NCBI RefSeq assembly: GCF_043555835.1
Contig: NZ_JBIGHV010000012.1
Location: 62,001-126,000, forward strand
Reading direction: 5' to 3'
DNA length: 64,000 nt
Source: Pelomonas parva
Lineage (GTDB): Bacteria; Pseudomonadota; Gammaproteobacteria; Burkholderiales; Burkholderiaceae_C
Translations under genes and position numbers: made by a program
The notes under the pieces: generated by a model
Database searches by the model: none
What the model saw: the letters and a program-made list of their open reading frames with translations, nothing else
What the model was told of the DNA's origin: nothing
Shown here: in pieces, positions 41,844 to 53,328 of the stretch
Position numbering within the stretch: position 1 is the first letter of the stretch
How the letters are laid out: every line of letters starts with the position of its first letter

Positions 41844-44800
41844 TCAAGGGCTGCGCTCGATCAGGTTGAAGGCGGCCCAGAAGTAGGGGTGGCTGTCCGT
41901 CTGCTGGCCCTGTGCCGCACGCAGCGCCGCGCCGTAGTCGCCTGGGCGCGCGGCCAGGGCCTGGTAGAAGCGGCGCATGAAGGGCGCGGTGGTGCGGTCG
42001 TCCACGCGCCAGAGGCTGGCCAGCACGCGCTCGGCACCGCGCGCCATCCAGCTGGCCGCCAGGCCGTCCAGCTCGACCCCGTCCGCCCCCAGCACCGGCA
42101 CGCCACTCTGGCAGGCCGACAGCACGACCAGGCGCTGCGGCGCCATGGCGGGCAGCGTGCGCAGGCGGGCCAGGCTGAGTGCCTGCCCGTCGCCCAGCAG
42201 CAGCGCCGAGCGCGTGACGTTGCCGGGGCGCAGGATGAAGTGCGTGCCGATGTGCAGCAGGTTGCCGCCCGCCGGGCTGATGTCGCTGAGGCTCTTCTCG
42301 GTGAAGAACTGGTTCAGGTCGGCCTGGCCGCCGATGGGGCCGCTGCCCTGCATGGCTGCGGCTGATGGGAGGCAGCCCGGCGCCGGCTCGCTCAGGCCAC
42401 GCACCGGGCCGCTGACGATGCCGCACAGCTCCTCGCCCACGCCGGGCAGGGCGGGCATGCCGGCGGCCGCCTGGCTCAGGCCCAGCGCGAGCAGGCGGGT
42501 CGGCGCGCCGGCGGGCGCGCTGGCCAAGCGGGGCCCAACCGGGGCAACCAGCGCGAGCTGGTATTTCTGCGCCAGGTAGCGCTGGCCGTCATGCAGGGCG
42601 CCAAAGGGCAGGTAGCGCAGGCCGCCGTCCAGCCAGAGCTGGATGCGCGTCGCCCCCTGGCGGCGGGCGGCGGCGTCGAGCGCGGCGCCCAGCTGGGCGT
42701 AGAGCGCCTGGGCCTGGGGCCGCACCTCGGCGCGGCGCTGGATGGCGTCGAGAAACGCGGCAATCGCCTGGTGCACGGCGGCGCGGCTGAGCGGCAGGCG
42801 ATCCAGGCGCTGGCTGTGCGGGCCCAGTGTCAGCACGCTCAACTGCTGCTCGCCCAGCACCAGGTGGGCGTGCATGACGTGGGCTTGGGTGGGGCGGGGC
42901 AGGGCCATTGGGGCGGCGCGCGCGGTGGTGGTGGGCGGGGTCGCCGTGAGCAACTGCGCCAGCGCCTGTTGCAGGGCCGCAAGGCGGGTGGCTTCGCTTT
43001 GCCGCCAGGCCGCCAGTTCGGCCTTCTCGCTGGCGCTGAGGCGGTCGGCCGATTGCAGGCGGCGCAGGCGCGCCTGTTCGGGCGTGGCCGCGCTGGCTTG
43101 CGCCTGCACAAAGCGCGTCAGGTCGGCCAGCCGTGCTTGCTCGCCCGGCGTCAGGCTCAGTTCACCGAGCGAGGCGGTGCCGGCCCGTTCCAGAAAGTCG
43201 TCCTGCTCGCCCAGCTTCAGCAGTTGCAGCACCTGCAGGCCCTCGGCCAGGCGCTGTTCGTGCAGCAGCCAGGCGGCCAGGCGTCGGTACAGCTCCTGCT
43301 TGTTCTGCATGAAGCCGCTGTCGGCGGCGGCTGCGCCGCTGCCCAGCGGCGCCAGGCCGGCGCGCATCTGCTGCAGCGTCAGCACGGCCTGCTTGGCGTA
43401 GACGATGGCGTCGGCCCGGCGGCCCTGGGTGGCTTCGCCCTGGGCCAGTTCGTCCAGCGCCTGCCATTGCAGGTTGGGCAAGGTGCTGGCGTAGGCGGCC
43501 GCCAGTGCCCGGGTGGCGCGGCTGCGGGCCAGCGGCGCCTGGCCGGCCAGGCGGGCGTCGCGCGCCAGCGCCAGGGCGACGTCGGCCTCGGTGTCGGGTG
43601 ACAGCGGCGGCTGTGCGGGCGACAGGCCCAGCCACGGGGCCAGGGCCGCGCACTGCGCCGGGTTGAGTTGGCAGCGCTTGGCCTGGGTGCCCAGGCGCAG
43701 GTCGTGCTCGGGCGGGTAGATCTTGCTCATCAGCTCGGCGGCGTCGGCCAGGGCCTGCTCGCTGCCGGCCAGGTCTTGCGTGGCGGCCAGCACGCTGGCC
43801 TGCAGCAGCAGCCAGTGCAGGCGCTGCCCGGCGGGGTTGCCGGCGCGCGCCAGCTCCAGGCGGGCCAGCTCCAGCTCGGCCTGTGCCGCTTGCGCGTCGC
43901 CCAGCACCACCAGCGCGCGGCCGTAGCCGAGGTGGAGGGCCAGGCTGGTCTGCTGGTCGGCACTCTGGCCGCTCTGCTTCAGCAGGGCCAGGGCACGCCG
44001 CGAGGTCTGCACGGACGCGCCCCAGTCGCCCAGGGCTTGCTGGGCAGACGCCATGCGCCGCAGTGAGCGCGCCGCACGGGGGCTGCCTGCCTCGGGGCTT
44101 TGGGCGATGCGGGTGGCGGCGGCCTGGGCGGCCTGCAGCGCCTCGGCGGGCTTGCCGCGTGCCAGGCAGAGGGAGGCGTAGTTCTCGTAGATGCCGGCCA
44201 TCTGGTGGAAGGGGTCGGGGTCGTCGGCGCGCGGCAGGCTCAGGGCCTGCTGGTAGATCGCGTCGGCCTCTTCGAAGCGGGCCTTGAAGGTCAGCATCGC
44301 GGCCACGCCCTGCAGCGCGCCGGCCAGGCGCAGCCGGTCGTCGGGCAGGCGGGCGCGGCGCAGGGCCACCTCCTGCTCCGCCAGGCTCAGCACCTCGTCG
44401 CGGCGGCCCAGTGCCTGGGCATTGACGGTCAGGCCGCGCAGCACGAACGCTTGCTGGGCGGCCAGGTCGTCCCGGCCTTGCAGGGCCTGGTGCAGGGCGC
44501 GCAGCTCCTGCTCGGCGGCGTCGTAGCGGCGCAACTGATTCAAGTAGATGCCGTGGTTGATCCGCTCGGTCCAGCGCATGCGCGGGTCGATCGCGTCGCT
44601 GGCGGCGGGGTCGGCCTGCTGGGCGGCCAGCGCCTTGTCGGACCAGGCCAGCGCGGCATCGAACTCGTCGCGCTGGTTGTGAACCGTGGCCAGCAGGCCG
44701 GCCACTTGCCCTGCGGGGGCGAACAGGGGCGGCGTCTGCGCCAGCAGCTGGCGGTAGAGGTCGGGGCCCAGCGCCAGCACCGGCGCCGGCTGGCGCAGCG

Positions 44801-45086
44801 CCAGCAGGCTGGCCAGCACGCCGGCCTGGGCTTGCTGGGCCACCCGGGACCCGGGGCCGTGCTCCGCCGCCGCACGGTCGCGGAGCTGGCAGGCCAGTGC
44901 CAAGCTGGCGGGGTCGGCGCGGTCTTGCAGGTCGAGCAGCCGGGCCTGAGCCGCTGCCGGGTCCAGGCCGGCCGGCATGGGCTCCAGCGCCGGCGGGCAC
45001 AGCGCGGCGAGTGTGGTGGGCTGGGCGGCGGCGGGGCTGGCCAGCACGGTCAGCAGCGACAGGAGGGCGGGAGTCCACAGGTTCAT
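41844..45086 (-). CDS. Exported TPR-CHAT caspase-like protease
   Basis: The product is 1080 residues. It begins with a signal peptide (NLWTPALLSLLTVLASPAAAQ). Residues of about 60-690 are TPR-like helical repeats, then a charged helical region (about 690-760). The C-terminal CHAT domain holds the His-Cys dyad: His949 in LLHIGTHFIL and Cys992 in LVVLSACQSGVPVLG, followed by the conserved GAERVLASLWRVDD and SHPYFWAAFNLI. CHAT proteases are caspase relatives (separase family) that cut specific partner proteins. An exported CHAT protein would act in the periplasm or outside. It is the first gene of an operon with the regulator and the PEP-CTERM repeat protein, which is a candidate substrate. Confidence 0.88.
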   Translation of the reverse strand: MNLWTPALLSLLTVLASPAAAQPTTLAALCPPALEPMPAGLDPAAAQARLLDLQDRADPASLALACQLRDRAAAEHGPGSRVAQQAQAGVLASLLALRQPAPVLALGPDLYRQLLAQTPPLFAPAGQVAGLLATVHNQRDEFDAALAWSDKALAAQQADPAASDAIDPRMRWTERINHGIYLNQLRRYDAAEQELRALHQALQGRDDLAAQQAFVLRGLTVNAQALGRRDEVLSLAEQEVALRRARLPDDRLRLAGALQGVAAMLTFKARFEEADAIYQQALSLPRADDPDPFHQMAGIYENYASLCLARGKPAEALQAAQAAATRIAQSPEAGSPRAARSLRRMASAQQALGDWGASVQTSRRALALLKQSGQSADQQTSLALHLGYGRALVVLGDAQAAQAELELARLELARAGNPAGQRLHWLLLQASVLAATQDLAGSEQALADAAELMSKIYPPEHDLRLGTQAKRCQLNPAQCAALAPWLGLSPAQPPLSPDTEADVALALARDARLAGQAPLARSRATRALAAAYASTLPNLQWQALDELAQGEATQGRRADAIVYAKQAVLTLQQMRAGLAPLGSGAAAADSGFMQNKQELYRRLAAWLLHEQRLAEGLQVLQLLKLGEQDDFLERAGTASLGELSLTPGEQARLADLTRFVQAQASAATPEQARLRRLQSADRLSASEKAELAAWRQSEATRLAALQQALAQLLTATPPTTTARAAPMALPRPTQAHVMHAHLVLGEQQLSVLTLGPHSQRLDRLPLSRAAVHQAIAAFLDAIQRRAEVRPQAQALYAQLGAALDAAARRQGATRIQLWLDGGLRYLPFGALHDGQRYLAQKYQLALVAPVGPRLASAPAGAPTRLLALGLSQAAAGMPALPGVGEELCGIVSGPVRGLSEPAPGCLPSAAAMQGSGPIGGQADLNQFFTEKSLSDISPAGGNLLHIGTHFILRPGNVTRSALLLGDGQALSLARLRTLPAMAPQRLVVLSACQSGVPVLGADGVELDGLAASWMARGAERVLASLWRVDDRTTAPFMRRFYQALAARPGDYGAALRAAQGQQTDSHPYFWAAFNLIERSP

Positions 45087-45103
45087 CGTTTGATCTGGCG
45101 CAA

Positions 45104-45132
45104 CTTGAATTCGGCCGGAAGCATCCCACGTG
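45104..45132 (+). promoter_or_regulatory. Candidate heat-shock (sigma-32) promoter for clpB
   Basis: CTTGAAT, a 13-14 base spacer and TCCCACGT resemble the sigma-32 consensus CTTGAAA-N(11-16)-CCCCATNT. The element lies 26 bases before the clpB start, within the 71-base gap it shares with the divergent CHAT operon. ClpB is a classic sigma-32 target. Confidence 0.55.
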
Positions 45133-45157
45133 CGGCTCCATCCAAGGAGTACTGCTC

Positions 45158-47755
<2,598 letters not shown>

Positions 47756-47778
47756 CGACGCACCCGCCACCCGTGAAA

Positions 47779-47993
47779 CGTGGGTATTTGGGCCGCGCGC
47801 CGGGCCGCTCCCAAGCCGGCCCGTGTGGCGATGTGCGAGCGGGGCACGCCCCGCGAGCATCGCCGTCCCCTCGGGGGCTGAGGCCGGACACGGCAAGTCC
47901 TGAGGACTTGTCGTGCCTGCCGAAGAGCAGCCGCTCCGTCGGCTGCGCGGTCTGCAAGACCGGCCAGACTCGCTCGCGTGCAGCGAAGCGAGG
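47779..47993. repeat. Hairpin-dense intergenic element
   Basis: In 215 bases there are at least four inverted repeats: CGGGG-CACG-CCCCG around 47838-47853; CACGGCAAGTCC-TGA-GGACTTGTCGTG at 47889-47915; GCAGCCG-CTCCGT-CGGCTGC at 47927-47946; and CTCGCT...AGCGAG around 47969-47991. There is no open frame with coding features. It lies between clpB and the end of the GGDEF gene, so it could serve as a bidirectional terminator cluster or a dispersed REP-like repeat. Confidence 0.5.
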
Positions 47994-48005
47994 CTGGACG
48001 AGGGG

Positions 48006-49388
48006 TCATATTGTGGTCGGCGTGCCCTCGAGGGTCTTGTCCATCTCGACCCGGTTGCGGCCAGCTTCCTTGGCGCGGTAGAGGGCTTCGTCGGCACGCT
48101 TGAGGGCGTCTGCCGTCGAGCCGCCCGGCGGGGCAAGTGCGACGCCGAAGCTGGCCGTCACGGCGATGCGATGGCCCGAGACGGTGATCTCGCTCTCCTC
48201 GATGCGGTCACACAGCTTCTGGGCCAGCCGCGTGGCCTCGCGCAGGCGCGTGCCCTGGCCGGCGATCAGGAATTCCTCACCACCCCAGCGACCGAAGACA
48301 TCGCTGGCCCGCAGGTTCGCGGCGACCACCGCCGCAACCCGGCGCAGCACCTCGTCGCCGCAGTCGTGGCCATGGCGGTCGTTGATGTGCTTGAAGTGGT
48401 CGATGTCCAGCGTGACCAGCGTCATGCCCCGGGCCGAGTCCTCGAAGTCCTCCAGCGACTGCTCCAGGCCGCGGCGGTTCAGCACGCCGGTCAGTTCGTC
48501 GATCGTGGCCAGGCGGCGCAGCTTTTCCTGCTCCACGCGCAGCTGGCGGGTGCGTGCCGTCAGCGCATCGATCTCGCGCTGCTGGCGCAGGTGGCTGCGC
48601 CGCAGCTGGGCCCAGCCGTTCAGCACCATCAACAGCGCGCCGAACATCCATGCGCACAGGATGCCGAGGTAGACCTTGTCCCGTTTGACCCAGTGGCCCT
48701 TCAACGTGACGCGCCGCAGCTGGAGCTCGTGTTCCTCGCCGGCCTGTACCACGGGCAGGTCAATGGACAGGGCGGTCACGTTCTCGAAACCCGGCCGGTT
48801 GTATTCGCGGGCGAGGTTGTACTGGCCGACCCACCATTCCGGCACGGTCAGCTCGCTCAACTCCAGCTCCACGGGCCGCTGGATGTCGCGCGGCCTCAGG
48901 TTGATGGAGTGAAAGCGCGAGCTGTTGTTGTCCTCCGCCTTGGAAAAGCGCGGATCGAAATTGCGCAGCGCCACCCGCACGAACGCCGAGGGCCCCTTGT
49001 AGGCCAGGTCCAGTTCCATGGTGTCGAAACCGCTCAGGTCCCGGCCGAGGCTGGGGTCGGCGCCGTTGAGCACGTAGGTGAGACCACAGCCCAGGTAGTT
49101 CGCTGCCGCCGTGGCGTAGTGGCAGCGCAGGTGCTTGTCTTTGACATTCACCCATTTCACGGCCGCATTGGCCTGGTTGCCGTCGGAGGTGTTCAGGTAA
49201 GGGCCGTTGGCAAGGCCCGGCGCGGTCAGCTCCAGCGTTCGGGCGGGCAGGAACTCGACGCTCGCCACGGCCGCCAGCGTGAGCGCGATGCCGGCGATGA
49301 GCAGCTTGGGGTTGCTGAGTTCGTAGCGCACGCGGCTGGCCTCTTTCGTTGTGCCGGGCACTTTAAGCTTGACGAGTGGCGGTGTCAT
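48006..49388 (-). CDS. Membrane diguanylate cyclase with extracytoplasmic sensor domain
   Basis: The product is about 460 residues. One helix near residue 30 (KLLIAGIALTLAAVASVEF) and another near 250 (LGILCAWMFGALLMVLNGW) enclose an extracytoplasmic beta-rich domain of about 200 residues that is probably the sensor. A coiled coil (RQQREIDALTARTRQLRVEQEKL) leads to the GGDEF domain. Its signature is GGEEF in FGRWGGEEFLI, with an RASD (RxxD) inhibitory site five residues before it. It should make cyclic-di-GMP and be product-inhibited. The start is ATG 49388 (MTPPL) or two codons earlier. It follows DUF2804 by about 35 bases. Confidence 0.88.
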   Translation of the reverse strand: MTPPLVKLKVPGTTKEASRVRYELSNPKLLIAGIALTLAAVASVEFLPARTLELTAPGLANGPYLNTSDGNQANAAVKWVNVKDKHLRCHYATAAANYLGCGLTYVLNGADPSLGRDLSGFDTMELDLAYKGPSAFVRVALRNFDPRFSKAEDNNSSRFHSINLRPRDIQRPVELELSELTVPEWWVGQYNLAREYNRPGFENVTALSIDLPVVQAGEEHELQLRRVTLKGHWVKRDKVYLGILCAWMFGALLMVLNGWAQLRRSHLRQQREIDALTARTRQLRVEQEKLRRLATIDELTGVLNRRGLEQSLEDFEDSARGMTLVTLDIDHFKHINDRHGHDCGDEVLRRVAAVVAANLRASDVFGRWGGEEFLIAGQGTRLREATRLAQKLCDRIEESEITVSGHRIAVTASFGVALAPPGGSTADALKRADEALYRAKEAGRNRVEMDKTLEGTPTTI

Positions 49389-49423
49389 GGGCATCTGTCA
49401 CGGCAGGCGTCGCCGCGACGGCC

Positions 49424-50401
49424 TCACCACCGGGAGCGGTGGTCCTCGGTCACGCCCAGCAAGTCGGTGACGGCCTTGCCGTTCACCATGCCGTTGAAGC
49501 AGCCGATGGGCTGCACGTAGCGGCTGGCGGCGAAGCCGAGGTGCTTGTCGGCGTCCCGCGCGCCCTCGGGTGTGAAGACGAGGTCGAGCAGGCCATCGTC
49601 GGTGGCGACCCGCCATGGCGACAGGGGGCGGGTGGCGTCGAAATCGAACTGCGCGGCGCCCAGCGCAATGGGCTGGCCGTCCAGCCACAGCACGTTCTCC
49701 TGGCCACCGAAATAGCCCTGCTGCAGGTTGAAGCCGATGCCGGGACGGTGGGCACTGGCCCAGCGCCAGGCGGTGTCGCGGGCCAGCAGGCCGTTGGAGG
49801 CGTCGACGGCAGCCCAGGCGGTGTCGAGATCGAAGCTTCGGCCGCCCGCCTCGGCCCAGCCGCGCACGGGCAGGGCGCTGGTCTTCTGCGTCGCGTGGGC
49901 CAGGCCGCCGGCGATGGGGCCGATGGCCAGCAGCGGCGGCGCCATGGCGGCCAGGTCCAGCTCGGCCTTGACGCGCAGCGCGCTCGTGGTGACGTTCAGG
50001 TGCAGGCGGTCGCCGGCCTCATGTCGCAGCGACAGCCGCGCGCCGGGGCCGCGGAACCACGCGTGCGCGCCGGCCAGCGGTGCATCGCCCACGTGAGCCT
50101 GCAGGCCCGGCAGTCCGTCCTGGCGCCAGTCGGCCAGCAGCCTGCGGCTCTCGCGGTCGAAGAGATAGGCGAAGGCGCTGCTGGCCCAGCCGACATCGAC
50201 GATGGCCACGCCGATGAAGACGGCAGCGTTGCCCAGGCCGACGTAGTGCCAGCGCTTGTGGTGCAGCCGCCGCCACAGCCAGCCGGGGCGCGGGTCCAGC
50301 GCCGACCAGTCCATGCGCGCGATGCGCCCGGCGTAGCGGCCATGCGCGGGCCGGCCGTCGAGAACGACGGTGTCGGGCGCGGGTTTCAGATCGGGAGACA
50401 T
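49424..50401 (-). CDS. DUF2804 family protein
   Basis: The product is 325 residues. Conserved DUF2804 features seen include RRLHHKRWHYVGLGNAAVF, WASSAFAYLFDRESRRL, GQENVLWLDGQPIALGAAQF and RYVQPIGCFNGMVNG. The family is beta-rich and resembles lipocalin-like or CrtC-type (hydroxyneurosporene synthase-like) folds, so a lipid or isoprenoid-binding role is plausible but unproven. There is no signal peptide. It is divergent from the fatty acid hydroxylase-like gene, whose start is 50 bases away. Confidence 0.75.
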   Translation of the reverse strand: MSPDLKPAPDTVVLDGRPAHGRYAGRIARMDWSALDPRPGWLWRRLHHKRWHYVGLGNAAVFIGVAIVDVGWASSAFAYLFDRESRRLLADWRQDGLPGLQAHVGDAPLAGAHAWFRGPGARLSLRHEAGDRLHLNVTTSALRVKAELDLAAMAPPLLAIGPIAGGLAHATQKTSALPVRGWAEAGGRSFDLDTAWAAVDASNGLLARDTAWRWASAHRPGIGFNLQQGYFGGQENVLWLDGQPIALGAAQFDFDATRPLSPWRVATDDGLLDLVFTPEGARDADKHLGFAASRYVQPIGCFNGMVNGKAVTDLLGVTEDHRSRW

Positions 50402-50451
50402 GCGGGTTTTGCCGCCGGGAGGCGGTGCCGGTTTGGCGCCAATATCTCACC

Positions 50452-51327
50452 ATGGACGTGTTGCTCGACCTCTATCAACGCCACTTCGACTGGCGAGACC
50501 TGACCCTCGTCATCCTGTCGCCCGTCTTCGGCATCTTCCTCGCACTGGAAGCCTGGCGCTTTCGCAAGACCGGCGTGTTCGACTTCCGCGACACGTTCGA
50601 CAGCATGAACAGCGGCGGCAGCTATCTGGTGGCCGACCTGGTGTTGCTGGCCATGCTGGTGCTGCCGGCGATGGGCTGGGTCTACGACCACCGGCTCTTC
50701 ACCATCGACGTGACGGTGTGGCGCTTCCTCGGCCTGTTCCTGCTCGTCGAGTTTCTCTACTACGGCTTCCACCGCGGCAGCCACCGCATCCGCTGGTTCT
50801 GGTGCGCGCACGTCGTGCACCACGGGTCCGAGAAGATGAACTTCGGCACGGCGCTGCGGCAGAGCTGGTTCTACCCGGTCGCTGGCAACTGGCTGTTCTA
50901 CCTGCCGGCCGTGTGGCTGGGCTTCGAGCCGCGCTGGGTGCTGTTCGCGCTGTCGCTGAACCTGGGCTACCAGTTCTTCGTGCACACGACCTGGGTGGGC
51001 AGGATGCCGGCCTGGTTCGAGTTCATCTTCAACACGCCCTCCCACCACCGCGCCCACCACGGCCGCAACCCGCAGTACATCGACAAGAACTTCGGCGGCA
51101 CGCTGATCGTCTTCGACCGGCTGTTCGGCACGTTCGAGCCGGAGCGCGAGCCGGTGGACTACGGCCTGGAGCACCCGTTTCCCACGCACAACCTGTTCTG
51201 GCTGAACGCCCACGAGTGGCGCTCGATGTTCCGCGACATGGCGCACGAGAAGACGTGGGGCCTGCGTCTGGCCCACCTGTGGAAGCCGCCGGAGTGGCGG
51301 CGGCATTCCAACGGCTTCAGCGAGTAG
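50452..51327 (+). CDS. Sterol desaturase/fatty acid hydroxylase-type membrane protein
   Basis: The product is 291 residues with four or more transmembrane helices and the three histidine boxes of the di-iron hydroxylase superfamily: HRGSH, HVVHHGSEKMN and HHRAHH (from about residue 105 to 205). Members hydroxylate or desaturate lipids, carotenoids or sterols; substrates cannot be read from sequence. The ATG at 50452 begins just before the first predicted helix. It ends six bases before the end of the converging S9 peptidase gene. Confidence 0.88.
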   Translation: MDVLLDLYQRHFDWRDLTLVILSPVFGIFLALEAWRFRKTGVFDFRDTFDSMNSGGSYLVADLVLLAMLVLPAMGWVYDHRLFTIDVTVWRFLGLFLLVEFLYYGFHRGSHRIRWFWCAHVVHHGSEKMNFGTALRQSWFYPVAGNWLFYLPAVWLGFEPRWVLFALSLNLGYQFFVHTTWVGRMPAWFEFIFNTPSHHRAHHGRNPQYIDKNFGGTLIVFDRLFGTFEPEREPVDYGLEHPFPTHNLFWLNAHEWRSMFRDMAHEKTWGLRLAHLWKPPEWRRHSNGFSE

Positions 51328-51333
51328 CGGGCC

Positions 51334-53328
51334 TCACGGCTTCAGGTGTCGGGCCAGGAAGGCCTCCATGCGCTGCGCATAGTCGACCCGGTTCTGCCAC
51401 AGGCCGAAGCCGTGGCCCTCCTGGGCATAGGTCACCCAGACGGGATCGTTGCCGGCATCCCGCAGCGCGCGGCGCATGCGCTCGCCGTGGGCCAGCGGCA
51501 CGCGCTGGTCTTCCTCGCCGAACACCAGCATGACGGGCGCCTTGATCTTCTCCGCCAGGTTCACGGGCGAGTGGGCGGCGATCATCGCGGCGTCCTTCTG
51601 CGGGTCGCCGATCATCTTGGGTATGACGTAGGAGCGGGTCAGCTCGGAGGCATCGTCGGACACCCACCAGGAGCCGCGCACCAGCAACTCCAGGTCCGTC
51701 ACGGCCAGGCCGGCGACGCCGCAGCGGTACAGCGCCGGGTCGTTGGCCAGGCCCATCAGCGCGCTGTAGCCGCCATAGCTGTTGCCGACGATGCAGGCCT
51801 TGTCGCTGGCCACGCCTTGCCGCTGTGCCCACTTCAGCGCGTCAGCCACGTCGTTCTGCATGGCCTGGCCCCATTGCTTGAAGCCCGCGCGGTGGTGGGC
51901 CTCGCCATAGCCTGTGCTGCCGCGGAACTCGGGCTCGATGACGACGTAGCCGCGCGAGGCGAGAAATTGCGCCTCCGCGTTCCAGCGCCAGAGGTTGCCG
52001 CGCAGCCAGGGGCCGCCGTGTACCAGTACGACGGCGGGCAGCGGCCCCTTGGCGTTGGCCGGCCGCGTGATCCACACCGGCAGCGCCAGCCCGTCGCGGG
52101 CCGGGATGCGTTGCAGCGACAGTGTGGCCATGTCCTCGGGCTTCAGCTCGGCGCGCGCGCGGCCCACGTGTTGCCAGGCCTTGCCGCCCGCAGGGCTGCT
52201 GCGGTGCACCCACCATTCGCCCGGCTCGCGGTCGCTGTAGGAGTGCACCAGCAGCACCATGTCGGGCTGGCCGCAGCGGCGGCAGGTGATGTCGTTGATG
52301 CGCCCGGGCAGCGTGCCGTCCACATCGGCCTGGATGGCCTGCATGCGCTCGGTCAGCCAGGCGGTGGACTCGCCCTCGGCCAGCACGCGCACGCCGCGCA
52401 GCCGGCCGTCGTCGCCCAGCCGCAGGCCGCCGCGGAAGTCGAAGCCCGGCGTGACGACGAGCGCCTGCTCGGCCGGCGCGCGCTGCTCGAAGTCGTAGCG
52501 CGTCAGCACCGCATGGCCCGCGTCGCCGCGCTGTTGCGTCACAAACAGCGTGCCGTTGGCGTCCACGGCATGCACGTCGAAAGGGGCTTCGTCGATGAGG
52601 CTTTCCTGCAGCTCCTGCCAGTCGTCGCTGCCGGGCGGGCGCCAGTAGGTGGTCTGGCGCGTGCCCTGCACGGCGATGGCCGCACGCGGCTCGCCGAAGG
52701 GGTCTGCCACCCAGTGCACCACGTCCGCAGGCGGCTGCGACACCGCCGGGCGCGTGCGCCCGGTCAGCGTGTCCAGCCACAGCGGCGTCACGGTGCGCTG
52801 TTCGTTGAGGGTGATGCGGCCGATCAACACCTCGTTGTTGTCCTTGCCTTCGCGCGGTATCGGCACGTGCAGCAGGCGGTGGTTCCACGACAGCAGCCCG
52901 GGGCGGGCCGCGTCATTCACCACCCGGCTGCCGAAGTTGCGCACGAGCTGCACGCGCTGGCTGCCGTCGGCATTGACGGCGTACAGGCCCAGGGCCCCAC
53001 GGGGGCGGTCGCTGCCGCTTTCGCGGCCCTGCACGCCGAACACCAATCGCGTGTCGTTGACCCAGCGCACCTGGGTGACGTCGCCGTCCTTGAACTGCGC
53101 CACCCGTTGCGGCTGGCCACCGGCCAGCACGTCGAACACCAGCAACGAGGGGTGTTTGGTGCCCAGCGCACCGGTCATGGCCAGCCAGCGGCCGGACGGC
53201 GACAACTGCACCGCTTGGGTGTCGGCGTCGCGGTAGAACGCCTCGGCGGGCGGGGGCGCGGCCTGCGCACCAGCGGCGCAGAGCAGGAGGCCGGCAACGA
53301 GGCCGGCACAGCGGTTGAACAGGGTCAA
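51334..53328 (-). CDS. Secreted S9-family prolyl-oligopeptidase-like peptidase, copy A
   Basis: The product is 664 residues and the third gene of the tandem trio. A signal peptide (LVAGLLLCAAGAQA) is followed by an N-terminal beta-propeller (about 30-420) and an alpha/beta hydrolase domain. The catalytic triad is Ser517 in VGNSYGGYSAL, Asp607 in GEEDQRVP and His639 in EGHGF. The propeller holds the trio's shared CRRCGQPDM motif. The start is a TTG at 53328 that overlaps the copy B stop (TTGA) and is preceded by GGAG; no ATG or GTG gives a proper signal peptide. Such enzymes remove dipeptides or cut short peptides. Confidence 0.82.
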   Translation of the reverse strand: MTLFNRCAGLVAGLLLCAAGAQAAPPPAEAFYRDADTQAVQLSPSGRWLAMTGALGTKHPSLLVFDVLAGGQPQRVAQFKDGDVTQVRWVNDTRLVFGVQGRESGSDRPRGALGLYAVNADGSQRVQLVRNFGSRVVNDAARPGLLSWNHRLLHVPIPREGKDNNEVLIGRITLNEQRTVTPLWLDTLTGRTRPAVSQPPADVVHWVADPFGEPRAAIAVQGTRQTTYWRPPGSDDWQELQESLIDEAPFDVHAVDANGTLFVTQQRGDAGHAVLTRYDFEQRAPAEQALVVTPGFDFRGGLRLGDDGRLRGVRVLAEGESTAWLTERMQAIQADVDGTLPGRINDITCRRCGQPDMVLLVHSYSDREPGEWWVHRSSPAGGKAWQHVGRARAELKPEDMATLSLQRIPARDGLALPVWITRPANAKGPLPAVVLVHGGPWLRGNLWRWNAEAQFLASRGYVVIEPEFRGSTGYGEAHHRAGFKQWGQAMQNDVADALKWAQRQGVASDKACIVGNSYGGYSALMGLANDPALYRCGVAGLAVTDLELLVRGSWWVSDDASELTRSYVIPKMIGDPQKDAAMIAAHSPVNLAEKIKAPVMLVFGEEDQRVPLAHGERMRRALRDAGNDPVWVTYAQEGHGFGLWQNRVDYAQRMEAFLARHLKP

